Assembly: GCA_050945755.1 (NCBI GenBank)
Contig: JBMNTN010000001.1
Location: 52,589 to 116,588 of the forward strand
DNA: 64,000 nt
Direction of reading: 5' to 3'
DNA from: JAQVXR01 sp050945755
GTDB lineage: Bacteria; Bacillota; Dehalobacteriia; Dehalobacteriales; Dehalobacteriaceae
Each line of letters opens with the position of its first letter. Within the stretch, counting starts at the first letter, position 1. A program made the position numbers and the translations under genes. Below are positions 44,685 to 54,689 of the stretch, piece by piece. Below the pieces are notes generated by a model that was not told where the DNA came from, made no database searches, and saw only the letters and a program-made list of their open reading frames with translations.

Positions 44685-45566
44685 TTAAAGTTGCCGGCTG
44701 TTTCCTAAAAAAAACAAAGCGATTGTTCCCGGCCCGGAGTGTGCACCAATCACCGGACCAATATTATTTATCATCACATCTTTAACTTTGACATTTTCTT
44801 GAATCAATTCTTTTAAATAATAAGCATCCTCCAAAGCATCGCCATGGCTGATGGCAATTATTTGCTCTTCCGGCCGCACAATTCTTTCCTGCAAGATATC
44901 AGCCAAAGTCTTAATTGATTTTTTTCTCCCACGCACTTTCATCACAGGAATCAATCTGCCTTCATCATCCACATGAATTATTGGTTTGACATTAAGAACA
45001 GTACCTACAAAAGCGGCTGTTCCGGACACGCGGCCGCCTCTCTTTAAATGGTTTAAGTCTTCCACAGCAACCCAATGGTTCAACTTCAACTTGTTATTTT
45101 CTACCCATTCCACAATTTCTTCCTTGCTTTTTCCCTCGCGAAGCATTTTTACAGCATAATATAGCAGCAATCCTTCTCCCAAAGAGGCACTCTTTGTGTC
45201 AATCACCGTGATATCTCCCTGAGGGTATTCCTCCATGAGCAGTTTTCTTGCCATCATGGCATTATTAAACGTATTACTTAAAGCAGAGGAAAAAGAGAGG
45301 TAAACAACCGCTGTCCCCTCCTGAACAAATTTTCGAAAAAACTCTGTTAATGTATGCACATTGGTTTGTGATGTGGTGGGCATTTCCCCTGCCCGCACGG
45401 CAGCATAAAAGTCTTTGTAGGACATGGTCTTGCCAAAGTCATCAAAGTATTCTTTTCCTTTAAAATTATAAATGTAATTAATAATTGGAATATTGTGCTC
45501 TTCAATATATTGGGGCGGCAGATCAGTGCAAGAATCGCCGGTAATTACAGTTCGCATTATCATCAT
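44685..45566 (-). CDS. DegV family fatty-acid-binding protein
   Basis: 293 aa. ITGDSCTDLPPQYIEEHNI start, TSQTNVHTLTEFF, and AFVGTVLNVKPIIHVDDEGR are DegV features. These proteins carry fatty acids for FakA phosphorylation. ATG 45566 is followed by MRT; M4 is an alternative. No fakA nearby. Confidence 0.93.
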   Translation of the reverse strand: MMIMRTVITGDSCTDLPPQYIEEHNIPIINYIYNFKGKEYFDDFGKTMSYKDFYAAVRAGEMPTTSQTNVHTLTEFFRKFVQEGTAVVYLSFSSALSNTFNNAMMARKLLMEEYPQGDITVIDTKSASLGEGLLLYYAVKMLREGKSKEEIVEWVENNKLKLNHWVAVEDLNHLKRGGRVSGTAAFVGTVLNVKPIIHVDDEGRLIPVMKVRGRKKSIKTLADILQERIVRPEEQIIAISHGDALEDAYYLKELIQENVKVKDVMINNIGPVIGAHSGPGTIALFFLGNSRQL

Positions 45567-45712
45567 GCCTCCTCTCGATAGAAACTACCTCTTCAATTTT
45601 ATTCCTATTAAGAGTTAAAATCAACCATATAAAAATCCTGGCTGCTCTTTACTAATCTCATATTTTCAATAAAGTTTAACAAAATAGTCGGAAAGCCTCC
45701 TTTGTACTCTTT

Positions 45713-46714
45713 CTAGAAAAGCCATCTGCCGATGACAAGTAAAAAGGAGGAAATTAAAGCAGCAATGGGGATAGTTAAAACCCATGCCCAGACAATATCT
45801 TTTGCCACTACCCAGCGCACTGCGGAAAATCTCTTAGCCGCTCCCACTCCCATAATGGAGGTAGAAATGATATGAGTGGTACTAACCGGTGAGTGAAGCA
45901 TCGTAGCGGTAAAAATTACTGCCGCGGCCCCTGTCTCTGCCGCAAAACCATTTATCGGCGCGAGGCGCGCCATGTTCATCCCCATCGTCTTAATAATTTT
46001 CCATCCGCCAACAGAAGTTCCTAATGCCATCGCGAGAGCACAGGCAAACTTAACCCAGAATGGAATATAAAACTCAGCCAATAATCCCCCGCTGACAAGA
46101 GCCATTGTAATAATCCCCATGGATTTTTGGGCGTCATTTGCCCCGTGGTTTAATGCCATAAGAGCTGCCGAAACAATCTGCAATTTGGAAAAAACCCTGG
46201 TAATAGTAGTGGGTCTTACCGGCCTTAAAAGCCAATTCAAGGCCGTCATAAAAAACAATCCAGTCAGAAAGCCAATGATCGGGGAAAGAAATAACCATAA
46301 TAAGACCTTATCAAAAAAGTTTAACCAGTTTACAATGGAGAAAGAACCAGAAAACATCATGGCCGCTCCCAACAATCCACCGATCAAAGCGTGGGAAGAA
46401 CTGCTCGGAAGACCAAAATACCAGGTGATCAAATTCCAAGTAATCGCACCAATTAAAGCAGCAATAATCACTGTCTGGGGAATGGCTGTTGGATCAACCA
46501 AATCGCTTCCCACTGTTTTTGCCACTTTGACGCTGATAAACGCACCAAGGAAATTTAAAACCGCCGACATGGCGATAGCTGCCCGGGGCGTAAGAACTCT
46601 TGTGGAAACAGAGGTCGCAATGGCATTGGCAGTATCATGGAAGCCGTTAATAAAATCAAAAATCAAAGCCAGCACAACAACGGCACCCGTGACAATCAAA
46701 GCAATATTAAGCAT
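45713..46714 (-). CDS. pit: Inorganic phosphate transporter, PiT family
   Basis: 333 aa, about ten helices. GFHDTANAIATSV in the first repeat and ALNHGANDAQKSMGII in the second are the PiT signatures. Overlaps DUF47 by eight bases (the paired regulator), so one operon. Confidence 0.95.
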   Translation of the reverse strand: MLNIALIVTGAVVVLALIFDFINGFHDTANAIATSVSTRVLTPRAAIAMSAVLNFLGAFISVKVAKTVGSDLVDPTAIPQTVIIAALIGAITWNLITWYFGLPSSSSHALIGGLLGAAMMFSGSFSIVNWLNFFDKVLLWLFLSPIIGFLTGLFFMTALNWLLRPVRPTTITRVFSKLQIVSAALMALNHGANDAQKSMGIITMALVSGGLLAEFYIPFWVKFACALAMALGTSVGGWKIIKTMGMNMARLAPINGFAAETGAAAVIFTATMLHSPVSTTHIISTSIMGVGAAKRFSAVRWVVAKDIVWAWVLTIPIAALISSFLLVIGRWLF

Positions 46715-47330
46715 GCTTCATGACTACCCCTTCAACTGTATTGGCCACATCTTCCATGGCATCAAGGGTATTCTCCAAGTGTTCGTAAATCTCCCGCCAT
46801 TTGATCACATCCAAAACAGGCACCGTTTCACTGAACAACCTTTTTACTGCCTTCCGGTAAATGTCATCACCCACTTCTTCCAAGCGATTAATCTCCACAA
46901 TTACCGGAATTAATTTTTCACTTTTATTCATGCTTTTAAATTCTTCCATTAGAACAATAAACTGACGGGCACTTTCGATAATCAGATCGGTTAATAATCT
47001 TGCTTCCTGAGTAGATGTATTAACATGAAAAATGACAAACCTACAGGCGGTTGCTTCAATAAAATCCACAATTTCGTCCATCTGTTTGCCAATCAGATAA
47101 ATATCTTCCCGGTCGATAGGAGTGATAAATGTTTTATTCAGCTCTTTAAAAATTATGTGCAGCTTTTTATCACACTCTGTCTCCATGTATTTGATCTCTT
47201 TTAATTTCTCTTCCGGATCACTCAAATCATAAACAAAGTTACGCAGCATATTTGCCGCGTCTAAAATGTTTCGAGAAAAATCAATAAAAAGATCATAGAA
47301 CTTATCCTCTCTCGGTGTCAACCTGAACAT
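46707..47330 (-). CDS. DUF47 (PhoU-like) Pit accessory protein
   Basis: 207 aa helical protein, PhoU-like. MFRLTPREDKFYDLFIDFSR and FIEATACRFVIFH are typical of DUF47. These proteins are encoded with and regulate Pit phosphate transporters. First gene of the pair. Confidence 0.94.
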   Translation of the reverse strand: MFRLTPREDKFYDLFIDFSRNILDAANMLRNFVYDLSDPEEKLKEIKYMETECDKKLHIIFKELNKTFITPIDREDIYLIGKQMDEIVDFIEATACRFVIFHVNTSTQEARLLTDLIIESARQFIVLMEEFKSMNKSEKLIPVIVEINRLEEVGDDIYRKAVKRLFSETVPVLDVIKWREIYEHLENTLDAMEDVANTVEGVVMKHA

Positions 47331-47519
47331 CTCTCAAGTCTCCAATCCATAAATTTTTGAGGGCTTATTATATATCAGGTATAACATTTATTATAATAAG
47401 CTTTGGTTTGTAACATGCTTCACAAATATAGCATACTATAAGCAACACTAAATTTAAATAAGAAATGCCCAAAACCAAAAAGTCTCACCTTTCTGAATTT
47501 ATTAATAATATTTTGTATG

Positions 47520-47554
47520 AAAAAACCATGATCTTCTCCCATATCATCATGGTT
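47520..47554 (-). terminator. Terminator after radC
   Basis: Stem AACCATGAT/ATCATGGTT around a 13-base loop; on the minus strand followed by TTTTTC. Confidence 0.8.
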
Positions 47555-47566
47555 TATTTTTTAGTC

Positions 47567-48244
47567 TTAGACCAGACCTTTTTCGGCAAGACTAACGTAT
47601 TGAGTCCCTGCGGCAATAATATGGTCTAACACAGATATCTCTATGCTTTCCAGAGCCCTTTTTACCCGCTTGGTAACCTCAATATCCTGCTGTGAGGGCT
47701 TAGTACTTCCTCCAGGATGATTATGCGCCAAAATAACACTATGGGCTTTATGCCTCAGCGCAGTTTCTACAATTACCCGGGGATAAACCGGTGCCTGGTT
47801 GATTGTACCTTCGTTTAACAGTGCAGGAAAAATTACGCCCAGCTGAGAGTCTAAACAAATAATATAAAAAGCCTCATAAGTGCGACCGGCAAATAAAGAC
47901 AGTACGTATTCTCCTGCTTTGGCAGTACCGTCCAAAACCGGTCTTTTACCCCAGCGGTCCAAAGCATACCTACGAGTAAGAGAGGGAATTAAAGATAAAA
48001 GGATTGAGGAATTTTCCCCGATACCTGAGGTCTTCGCCAAATCTTTTGGATCGGCATCAAAAACACCTGTTAATGACCCAAATTTTTTCAGTAATTGATG
48101 AGCGATTACATTAGTATCTTTCCTGGGAATGGAGAAAAACAACAAAAGCTCCAGTACTTGATGATCTTCAAATCCGTCCAAACCTTCCTCGAGGAAACGA
48201 GTTTTCAGCCGGCCCCGATGGCCTTCATGCAATTTATCCTGCAT
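47567..48244 (-). CDS. radC: RadC family protein (MPN/JAMM domain)
   Basis: 225 aa. N-terminal UPF0758 HhH (FEDHQVLELLLFFSIPRKDT, GSLTGVFDA) and C-terminal JAMM metal motif AHNHPGGSTKPSQQD. Despite the name the repair role is unproven. ATG 48244 follows GGAGAAGTTAT. Confidence 0.95.
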   Translation of the reverse strand: MQDKLHEGHRGRLKTRFLEEGLDGFEDHQVLELLLFFSIPRKDTNVIAHQLLKKFGSLTGVFDADPKDLAKTSGIGENSSILLSLIPSLTRRYALDRWGKRPVLDGTAKAGEYVLSLFAGRTYEAFYIICLDSQLGVIFPALLNEGTINQAPVYPRVIVETALRHKAHSVILAHNHPGGSTKPSQQDIEVTKRVKRALESIEISVLDHIIAAGTQYVSLAEKGLV

Positions 48245-48298
48245 ATAACTTCTCCAAAATTAGGAACTTCTTTCAAATGTTTTGACATCATAAAATTA

Positions 48299-48383
48299 TT
48301 TCCTGCCAATAAATGTAAATTTATTTTACCGGGCTTAACCTTAAGTTTTTATCAGCAGCTTCCCAAAAAGTATTGGCAGGAAA
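48299..48383. repeat. 13-bp inverted repeat flanking an 85-base element
   Basis: TTTCCTGCCAATA (48299-48311) and TATTGGCAGGAAA (48371-48383) pair perfectly around a 59-base spacer, between radC and the ferritin-like gene. No T run on either side. May be a structured RNA, operator or tiny mobile remnant. Confidence 0.5.
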
Positions 48384-48459
48384 CAAAACGTCAGTGTTTG
48401 CATTTGTCCTCGTCTATATGGAAATAATTAAATAAAACTATTGGCTCAAATATTTAAAT

Positions 48460-48921
48460 ATGGCGGATAAGAACATGAAAAACAAACTTTCTTTCAAGCT
48501 CAAAGAATTTTATATTCTTGAAGCATACCAAGTTTATTTTTACAGTTCCCAATTAAATGCTTTTGAAGACCCACACATTATCAATGCCTACGAACTCATG
48601 ATTGAAAAAGAGAAAATGCATGTGGACTTCTTTACCGGGCAAATTAAAAAAATGGGCTTTCAATTGCCCGCCCTGACCGGAGCTGTTTTTAATGCCGCAG
48701 GATATTTAACAGGAAAATCACTTAATGCCTTAGATTTAAAATCTCGATACAAACTGGCGATCACATTTGAAAATGAGGCCATAAAAATGTACGAAAGTTT
48801 TATATCTCTCATACATAATGATCCTAACCTCTCTGGATTAACAAAAAATCTTTGGCATTTTCTCGTAGAGGAAGAGTTTCATCAGTTTTGGTTTAAAGAA
48901 CACCTTTCCTACCTGCAATAA
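48460..48921 (+). CDS. Ferritin-like / Coq7-like di-iron four-helix protein
   Basis: 153 aa. Four helices with Glu at EAYQVYFY, E-K-E-K-M-H-V near residue 50, ENEAIKMYES near 107, and EEEFHQFWF near 139; two ExxH motifs are the usual di-iron ligands. The start is uncertain: ATG 48460 or 48475 (neither with a strong ribosome site). Possible oxidative-stress or iron role. Unknown otherwise. Confidence 0.7.
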   Translation: MADKNMKNKLSFKLKEFYILEAYQVYFYSSQLNAFEDPHIINAYELMIEKEKMHVDFFTGQIKKMGFQLPALTGAVFNAAGYLTGKSLNALDLKSRYKLAITFENEAIKMYESFISLIHNDPNLSGLTKNLWHFLVEEEFHQFWFKEHLSYLQ

Positions 48922-48931
48922 TTATTTATTT

Positions 48932-50788
48932 TTAGGCTCCTCGTTTAAACTGGCTATGATAAAGCTGATGATAAAACCCTTGTGCTTCCAGAAGTTCAGA
49001 GTGCGTACCCTTTTCGACAATCTCTCCGTCATTAATGACCAAAATCAAATCAGCACCTCTGATTGTACTTAAACGGTGGGCGATAACAAAGCTGGTCCGC
49101 CCTTTCATCAGGGAAAGCATCGCCTCTTGAATATGCATCTCGGTCCTTGTGTCTACACTGCTTGTTGCCTCATCCAAAATCAGGATAGAAGGATTGGCAA
49201 GAATCGCTCGGGCAATGGTTAAAAGCTGCCGCTGGCCTTGACTAAGATTCCCTCCTTCTTCTGAAAGAAAAGTATCGTAACCTTGAGGCAATCTTAAAAT
49301 AAATTGCTCCGCATTAGCCATTCTTGCTGCCCTCTCTACTTCAGTATCAGTTGCATCCAATCTCCCGAAACGAATGTTTTCCCGAACCGTATCTGAAAAA
49401 AGATAGGCATCCTGGAGCACAATCCCCAGTTTCTTTCTCAGGCTTTCTTTTTTTAACCCGCGAATATCCTTACCATCAATGGTAATTGAGCCGTTTTCCA
49501 CATCATAAAAACGGGTGAGCAAGTTAACAATGGTTGTTTTACCGGCACCGGTGGGACCTACAAGGGCAATGGTCTGTCCCGGCTCCGCTGTCAGCCTGAT
49601 GTTTTTTAGTACCGCTAGGTCCTTTTGATAACCAAAGGTAACATCCTGAAAAACCACCTTACCGGATACATCTTTTAGCGATGCCTTCCCTTCCTCCTCT
49701 TCAAACTCTGCTTCTTCTTCCATCACTTCAAATACCCGTTCCGCACCGGCAATGGCCGATTGGATCAGATTAAACTGATTGGCAATATCATTAATGGGAC
49801 GGGCAAAATATCGGGAATAATTGAGGAAACTGGCAATAATCCCAATGCTGATCATCCCTTTGAGCGCCATCCAACCTCCAGCTCCCGCCACCAAAGCAAA
49901 ACTAAGGTTGCTAACCACACCCATTAATGGAGGTATCACTCCGGAATATATCTGCGCTTTGATTCCGGCACTTTTCAACTTCTGGTTGACACCCTCAAAT
50001 AACCTGATCACCTTTTCTTCATGGTTAAATGCTTTGACTACCCTTTGCCCGGAAATAGTTTCTTCAATTACTCCATTCAAAGCTCCTAATTCCTGCTGCT
50101 GAGCGAGAAAATGCTTACGCGTCCCCTTGGCAATTTTTCCCGTTAAAGCTAACCCAAAGGGAAGAGAAATCAAACTGATCACCGTTAATATCGGACTGAG
50201 CAGCAGCATCATCCCGAGAGCACCCACCACCGTGATGATACTGGATAGTACATGAGTAATACTCTGAGTCAGGGTATTGCTGACATTTTCCATATCATTA
50301 GTCAACCGGCTCATTAACTCCCCGTGGGAATGTTGATCAAAAAAACGCACGGGAAGCATTTGTACTTTTTCAAATAAATCCTTTCTCAATTCCCTTACCG
50401 TATGATGGGATACGCCAGCAATGACATAAGTCTGCATTGCTCCCATTAAAGCGCTCAAAACATGAGCTGTCAGCATCCACAACGCTATTGTCCCCAGCCT
50501 TGCCAAATCCACCCTGCCCGGGCCGAGCATTGTGTCTACACCGAGGCCGATGAGATATGGACCAAGAAGACTTAAGACAGTACCGACAATAACCAGCACC
50601 AAGGCCATGATCAAGCCATTCTTTTGTCTTTTTAAATACTGCCAGAGTTTTTTAAGTGTTTTACGGGAATCTTTCGCTTTAACTTTGGGGCCCTTAAAAC
50701 CCGCCCGGTGCCCGCCCCCGAACGGCCCCACCCTTCTCTGTGAAGAAAACGGCGGTTGTTCTTTTGAGTTATTTCTTTGCGTAGACAT
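48932..50788 (-). CDS. ABC exporter half-transporter (second subunit)
   Basis: 618 aa. Six-helix ABC_membrane domain and an ATPase with GPTGAGKTTIVNLLTRFYDV (Walker A), LSQGQRQLLTIARAI and LILDEATSSVDTRTE. Canonical catalytic Glu. Proline/glycine-rich basic N-terminus (about 1-50). It starts directly after the stop of the upstream half-transporter, so a heterodimer like BmrCD. Likely drug or lipid exporter. Confidence 0.95.
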   Translation of the reverse strand: MSTQRNNSKEQPPFSSQRRVGPFGGGHRAGFKGPKVKAKDSRKTLKKLWQYLKRQKNGLIMALVLVIVGTVLSLLGPYLIGLGVDTMLGPGRVDLARLGTIALWMLTAHVLSALMGAMQTYVIAGVSHHTVRELRKDLFEKVQMLPVRFFDQHSHGELMSRLTNDMENVSNTLTQSITHVLSSIITVVGALGMMLLLSPILTVISLISLPFGLALTGKIAKGTRKHFLAQQQELGALNGVIEETISGQRVVKAFNHEEKVIRLFEGVNQKLKSAGIKAQIYSGVIPPLMGVVSNLSFALVAGAGGWMALKGMISIGIIASFLNYSRYFARPINDIANQFNLIQSAIAGAERVFEVMEEEAEFEEEEGKASLKDVSGKVVFQDVTFGYQKDLAVLKNIRLTAEPGQTIALVGPTGAGKTTIVNLLTRFYDVENGSITIDGKDIRGLKKESLRKKLGIVLQDAYLFSDTVRENIRFGRLDATDTEVERAARMANAEQFILRLPQGYDTFLSEEGGNLSQGQRQLLTIARAILANPSILILDEATSSVDTRTEMHIQEAMLSLMKGRTSFVIAHRLSTIRGADLILVINDGEIVEKGTHSELLEAQGFYHQLYHSQFKRGA

Positions 50789-52522
50789 TTAAACCGCCTC
50801 CTCCTCACCCATTTGTGAACAATAAATATCCTGGTAAACCAGGCAATTCTTGATCAATTCCTCATGTCTGCCAATACCGGCGATCTGCCCGTCTTCCAAC
50901 ACAAGTATCTTATCAGCCTCCAGAACCGAGCTGATCCGTTGAGCAATCACAAAACAGGTGGTATTAGTAAGGTATTTCTTCAGCGCCTGTTGAAGGCGAA
51001 ATTCAGTGCCTAAATCAAGTGCGCTGGTGCTGTCATCCAAAATGAGGATAACAGGCTTCTTTAAAAGTGCCCGCGCAATTGCCAAGCGCTGCTTTTGACC
51101 TCCCGAAAGATTCACTCCTCGTTGGCCTAAAACCCCATTATAACCTTCAGGCAACTTCATAATAAAATCGTGGGCCTGGGCAGTGATTGCCGCTTGAATA
51201 ATTTCCTCATCTGTGGCATCATCCCGCCCCCACTTGATATTTTCTTTAATGGTACCCGAAAATAAAATGGTTTCTTGAAGAACCATCCCAATACTTGCCC
51301 GCAGATTTTCCAATTTTAGCTCCCGGATATCTGTCCCATCAACCATAATGCTTCCCGCGGTAACATCGTAGAACCTGGGAATAAGATTTACCAGAGTGGA
51401 TTTACCGGAACCTGTTGAACCTATAATAGCTACCGTTTCACCAGGGTTGGCAGTAAAAGAAATATTTTTGAGCACGGGATCTCCTGCCGCTCCTTGATAT
51501 TGGAATGATACATTCTGAAAATCTACCCGTCCCGCTGTTATCACTTGATCCTTGGCATCTTGAGCATCCTTGATGTCCGTCTCTGTTTCTAACACTTCAA
51601 TGATCCGATCGGCTGATACTTTCGCCCGAGAAGCCATCATCAGCATAAAGCCCAGCATCATTAAGGATGATAGAATCTGGCCCATATAATTGATAAAAGC
51701 CATAACCTCCCCCACCAGAATACTGCCATTATTGACCTTTATCCCGCCAAACCAGAGCACCGCCACAATACTTAAATTCATCACCAGGATCATTAAAGGC
51801 ATCAGCAATCCCACTGTGCGGGAAGCTTTAATATTGATTTGAGCAAGCATATCATTAGCCATTCCAAAGCGGCTGTTTTCAAAGTCGGACCTGGCAAAAG
51901 CCTTTACTACCCGTATTCCGGTAAGATTCTCCTGGATCACTTTGTTTACTTTATCTAATCTTTTTTGAACTTTAGAAAAAAGAGGGAAGCCTTTTTTTAT
52001 CACATAAAATAAGGCACCAGCCAATATAGGTATGGCAAAAATCAAAATTAAAGCCAGTTGAAAATTAATCATCATCGCCATAATCATTCCGCCCATAGCT
52101 AAGAAGGGAGCACGGACAAAAATCCTTAAGAGCATCAAAACAAGAGACTGCACCTGCACCACATCGTTTGTTAATCGGGTAATCAGAGATGCCGTTTTTA
52201 ATTTATCCAAACTGGCGAAAGAAAATGATTGGGTCCTTTTAAACAGATCCAGCCTTAGGTCGGTTCCAAAACTCTGAGCCACTATGCTGGAGAAAATCAT
52301 ACAGCCGATACCGCCACATACTCCTAAAAGCGCTATTCCAATCATTAACAATCCGGTCCTGATCACTAATTCCATATTGCCGGTGGCAATCCCCATATCA
52401 ACTATTTTCGCCATCAATCGTGGCTGCATCAGGTCGGCGGCCACCTCAATCAACATTAATAATGGTGCCGCTAACGCTGCCTTCCAATAGGGTTTAATAT
52501 ATATATAAAGCTTCTTCACCAA
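50789..52522 (-). CDS. ABC exporter half-transporter (first subunit)
   Basis: 577 aa. Six helices, Walker A GSTGSGKSTLVNLI, LSGGQKQRLAIARALL, but ILILDDSTSALDLGTE has Asp in place of the catalytic Glu. So this is the degenerate-site partner of a heterodimeric exporter with the gene at 48932. GTG or ATG start at 52522. Confidence 0.95.
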   Translation of the reverse strand: MVKKLYIYIKPYWKAALAAPLLMLIEVAADLMQPRLMAKIVDMGIATGNMELVIRTGLLMIGIALLGVCGGIGCMIFSSIVAQSFGTDLRLDLFKRTQSFSFASLDKLKTASLITRLTNDVVQVQSLVLMLLRIFVRAPFLAMGGMIMAMMINFQLALILIFAIPILAGALFYVIKKGFPLFSKVQKRLDKVNKVIQENLTGIRVVKAFARSDFENSRFGMANDMLAQINIKASRTVGLLMPLMILVMNLSIVAVLWFGGIKVNNGSILVGEVMAFINYMGQILSSLMMLGFMLMMASRAKVSADRIIEVLETETDIKDAQDAKDQVITAGRVDFQNVSFQYQGAAGDPVLKNISFTANPGETVAIIGSTGSGKSTLVNLIPRFYDVTAGSIMVDGTDIRELKLENLRASIGMVLQETILFSGTIKENIKWGRDDATDEEIIQAAITAQAHDFIMKLPEGYNGVLGQRGVNLSGGQKQRLAIARALLKKPVILILDDSTSALDLGTEFRLQQALKKYLTNTTCFVIAQRISSVLEADKILVLEDGQIAGIGRHEELIKNCLVYQDIYCSQMGEEEAV

Positions 52523-52628
52523 AATCCACCTTTCATGTATCTCATCCTTAATATTTTCTCTCTAATTTCTTTTAAATCTGCCATTATTTTACCACAGGCA
52601 ACAAAGGTATTTAAGCAATAAGGAGTAT

Positions 52629-52775
52629 ATGGTTTTTCCAAAGGGAACTTTTATTGTTTATTTTAAGTCTATATTCTTAAATACAATTGTATCAATAATT
52701 ATTGCCGTCGGGAGTATTTTATATTTAACTGCCGGGATCAATAAAAATTACATGAAGGGACTGCCTCTGAAATGA
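52629..52775 (+). CDS. Micro-membrane protein (48 aa) coupled to the next gene
   Basis: ATG 52629 right after AGGAG; begins MVFPKGTFIVYFKSIFLNTI with one transmembrane helix (about 15-37, ending LYLTAG). The stop TGA overlaps the ATG of the downstream gene (ATGA), and the downstream gene itself has only a distant ribosome site, which favours translational coupling. No family known. Confidence 0.5.
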   Translation: MVFPKGTFIVYFKSIFLNTIVSIIIAVGSILYLTAGINKNYMKGLPLK

Positions 52776-54547
52776 AAAATGCTTTAAAAATTTTAACATT
52801 AGCATTAACTCTATTGCTAGCCGGAACCTCAATTGTCTGGGCGGAGGAATCCGGCAAAAAATCTTTGGACCAAGTCTTTGAAAAAACTGTGATTGTTCCT
52901 TTCGACTATCATGAAAAGGTGTTTTTGCACGGGAAAAAGACTGATGTTTACGGGGATTACAAGTTATATCAAAAAAACGGCCGTGTGCTGGTTCCGATCA
53001 GGTTAATGGGATACCTGGCTGATCAGGTAGACCCGGACGGTGGTTATTGGCAAGTGACATGGGACTCGCAAAAACCCAACGACGTTATCTTGTCTAATTA
53101 TCAATTGCAAAAAACAGTAAAGTTAAAAGTAAACAATAAAACCATGTATATCAACAACGAGCCTAAAACATTGGATATTGCTCCTCAAAAAATTGGGGGA
53201 AGAATCGTTCTCCCCCTGAGAAGTACCGCAGAAGCATTGGGTAAAAATATTGACTGGCTTAACGGTTTGATTATCCTTGGTAATGAGCCCCTAGACTTGC
53301 AAAATCCCCAAACATTAGAGATTGCAGAAAGAATCAAGGGACAATTAGCTGATAAGCGAAAAGAAGTAGACTTTGAAAAAAGAGTTAACCCCATCGCCAA
53401 ATACGAAAACACCGTTTATTACATTAAAACCAGATATCTTGAAACCGACCAAATTGAAGAGCTTTACAGTAAAACGGCAAATGAACCGGAAGTTAAAATT
53501 GCCCTGCCAGGGGAAAAACGTTTTGCCAATTATAGAATAATTAATGATGAGCTTTATTATCTGTCGACTATTGACGGTCAAAGTGAGCTGCATATTTTCA
53601 ATTTTGCCGATAATAAATCCCGAAAGCTCTGCGCTTTAGGAGATTGGCATGTAGATGACGGTTGGTTGGCTAATATGGAGTACCTTAACAATGATTTTTA
53701 TATCATCCTTCATTCAGGAGACCTGACCATGGGATGGGAGAGACTATACAAGCTGGAAGATGGCTCATTAAAAGAAATTACCGGGGCAAAAAGTTTTATT
53801 AGTTTGGCTCGCGCCGGGGATTGTATCTACTATACAGATTTTCATCCGATGGGCTGGAGCAACAATCTTTATCAAGTGGACTTGAAAACCGGCGAAGAAA
53901 AGGCAATAGGAGATCCTGATTTCACATATGGCATTTCCCGCAGAATATATGATGACGGAAGCGTCAGCTATGGCAAAAACAGTGACATTCAAATCCGGGA
54001 CGATTATCTTTATACGGTAGGATATCGGGAAACAGACCAAAAAGATAAGAGTTCTGTCTATACAATCAACTTAAAAGATAAAACTCCAACAAGGCTAACC
54101 CCGCCGGTTAGAGATTTTTGGCTGGTAGAAGATAATATCTATTACATTGATCTTGAAACTGGCTATCTGGTTCGGGTAGATCTGGAAGGGAACAATAAAA
54201 TGACGCTGGTGGAAAAAAGAATTATTAACATTAAGTTTTATAACGAGAATATTTATTATACGGCAATTAAAGAGAACGATCGCAATGCCGAGCTGGGGAA
54301 ACTTTATAAATACAACCTCATCAGCGGGCAGGAAACAAAGTTAAGTGATAAATCGGTCAGCAGCTTTTTTGTGGGCAGAGCCGGAGTCTTTTATCAAGCA
54401 GAAGGCTATGATTTGGGTTTATATAAGATCAATGAAAGCGGGAGGAGTTTATCTATAGTAGACGACTCGATCTATTCAACACTATTAACCGATTCAGGAA
54501 TGGTGTACACCCTGCACTATCGAGATGGGGTGTTTACAGCAAAATAG
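52772..54547 (+). CDS. Secreted protein: copper-amine-oxidase-like N-terminal domain plus DUF5050-like beta-propeller
   Basis: 591 aa. Signal peptide MKNALKILTLALTLLLAGTS...WAEES (cleavage near 25). Residues about 35-175 match a copper-amine-oxidase N-terminal-like domain (GRVLVPIRLMGYLADQ, GRIVLPLRSTAEALG), a cell-wall stalk fold common in Clostridia. Then repeated propeller-like strands with D-xx-Y-xx pattern (ENTVYYIKTRYLET, INDELYYLST, ADGDCIYYTDFHP-like) to the end. Probable surface protein; no enzymatic site seen. Confidence 0.75.
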   Translation: MKNALKILTLALTLLLAGTSIVWAEESGKKSLDQVFEKTVIVPFDYHEKVFLHGKKTDVYGDYKLYQKNGRVLVPIRLMGYLADQVDPDGGYWQVTWDSQKPNDVILSNYQLQKTVKLKVNNKTMYINNEPKTLDIAPQKIGGRIVLPLRSTAEALGKNIDWLNGLIILGNEPLDLQNPQTLEIAERIKGQLADKRKEVDFEKRVNPIAKYENTVYYIKTRYLETDQIEELYSKTANEPEVKIALPGEKRFANYRIINDELYYLSTIDGQSELHIFNFADNKSRKLCALGDWHVDDGWLANMEYLNNDFYIILHSGDLTMGWERLYKLEDGSLKEITGAKSFISLARAGDCIYYTDFHPMGWSNNLYQVDLKTGEEKAIGDPDFTYGISRRIYDDGSVSYGKNSDIQIRDDYLYTVGYRETDQKDKSSVYTINLKDKTPTRLTPPVRDFWLVEDNIYYIDLETGYLVRVDLEGNNKMTLVEKRIINIKFYNENIYYTAIKENDRNAELGKLYKYNLISGQETKLSDKSVSSFFVGRAGVFYQAEGYDLGLYKINESGRSLSIVDDSIYSTLLTDSGMVYTLHYRDGVFTAK

Positions 54548-54565
54548 CATCGGCAGAAAAATAGT

Positions 54566-54597
54566 ACGCCGCAGAAATTTCTGCGGCGTTATCCTTT
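54566..54597. terminator. Bidirectional terminator between the secreted protein gene and glnA
   Basis: Near-perfect palindrome ACGCCGCAGAA/TTCTGCGGCGT with loop AT, then TATCCTTTTAA. Confidence 0.85.
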
Positions 54598-54689
54598 TAA
54601 TCAATTATGAACCATACATACGTATAAGTTTATTATCTTCTTCCTATATAATCATTAATTAAAATCGAATTTATTTTTTGTTGCTATTA

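Noticed and set aside
53185..54040. Minus-strand frames inside the secreted propeller protein
   Set aside because: Antisense shadows of a well-supported 591-aa gene; no ribosome sites or recognisable domains.
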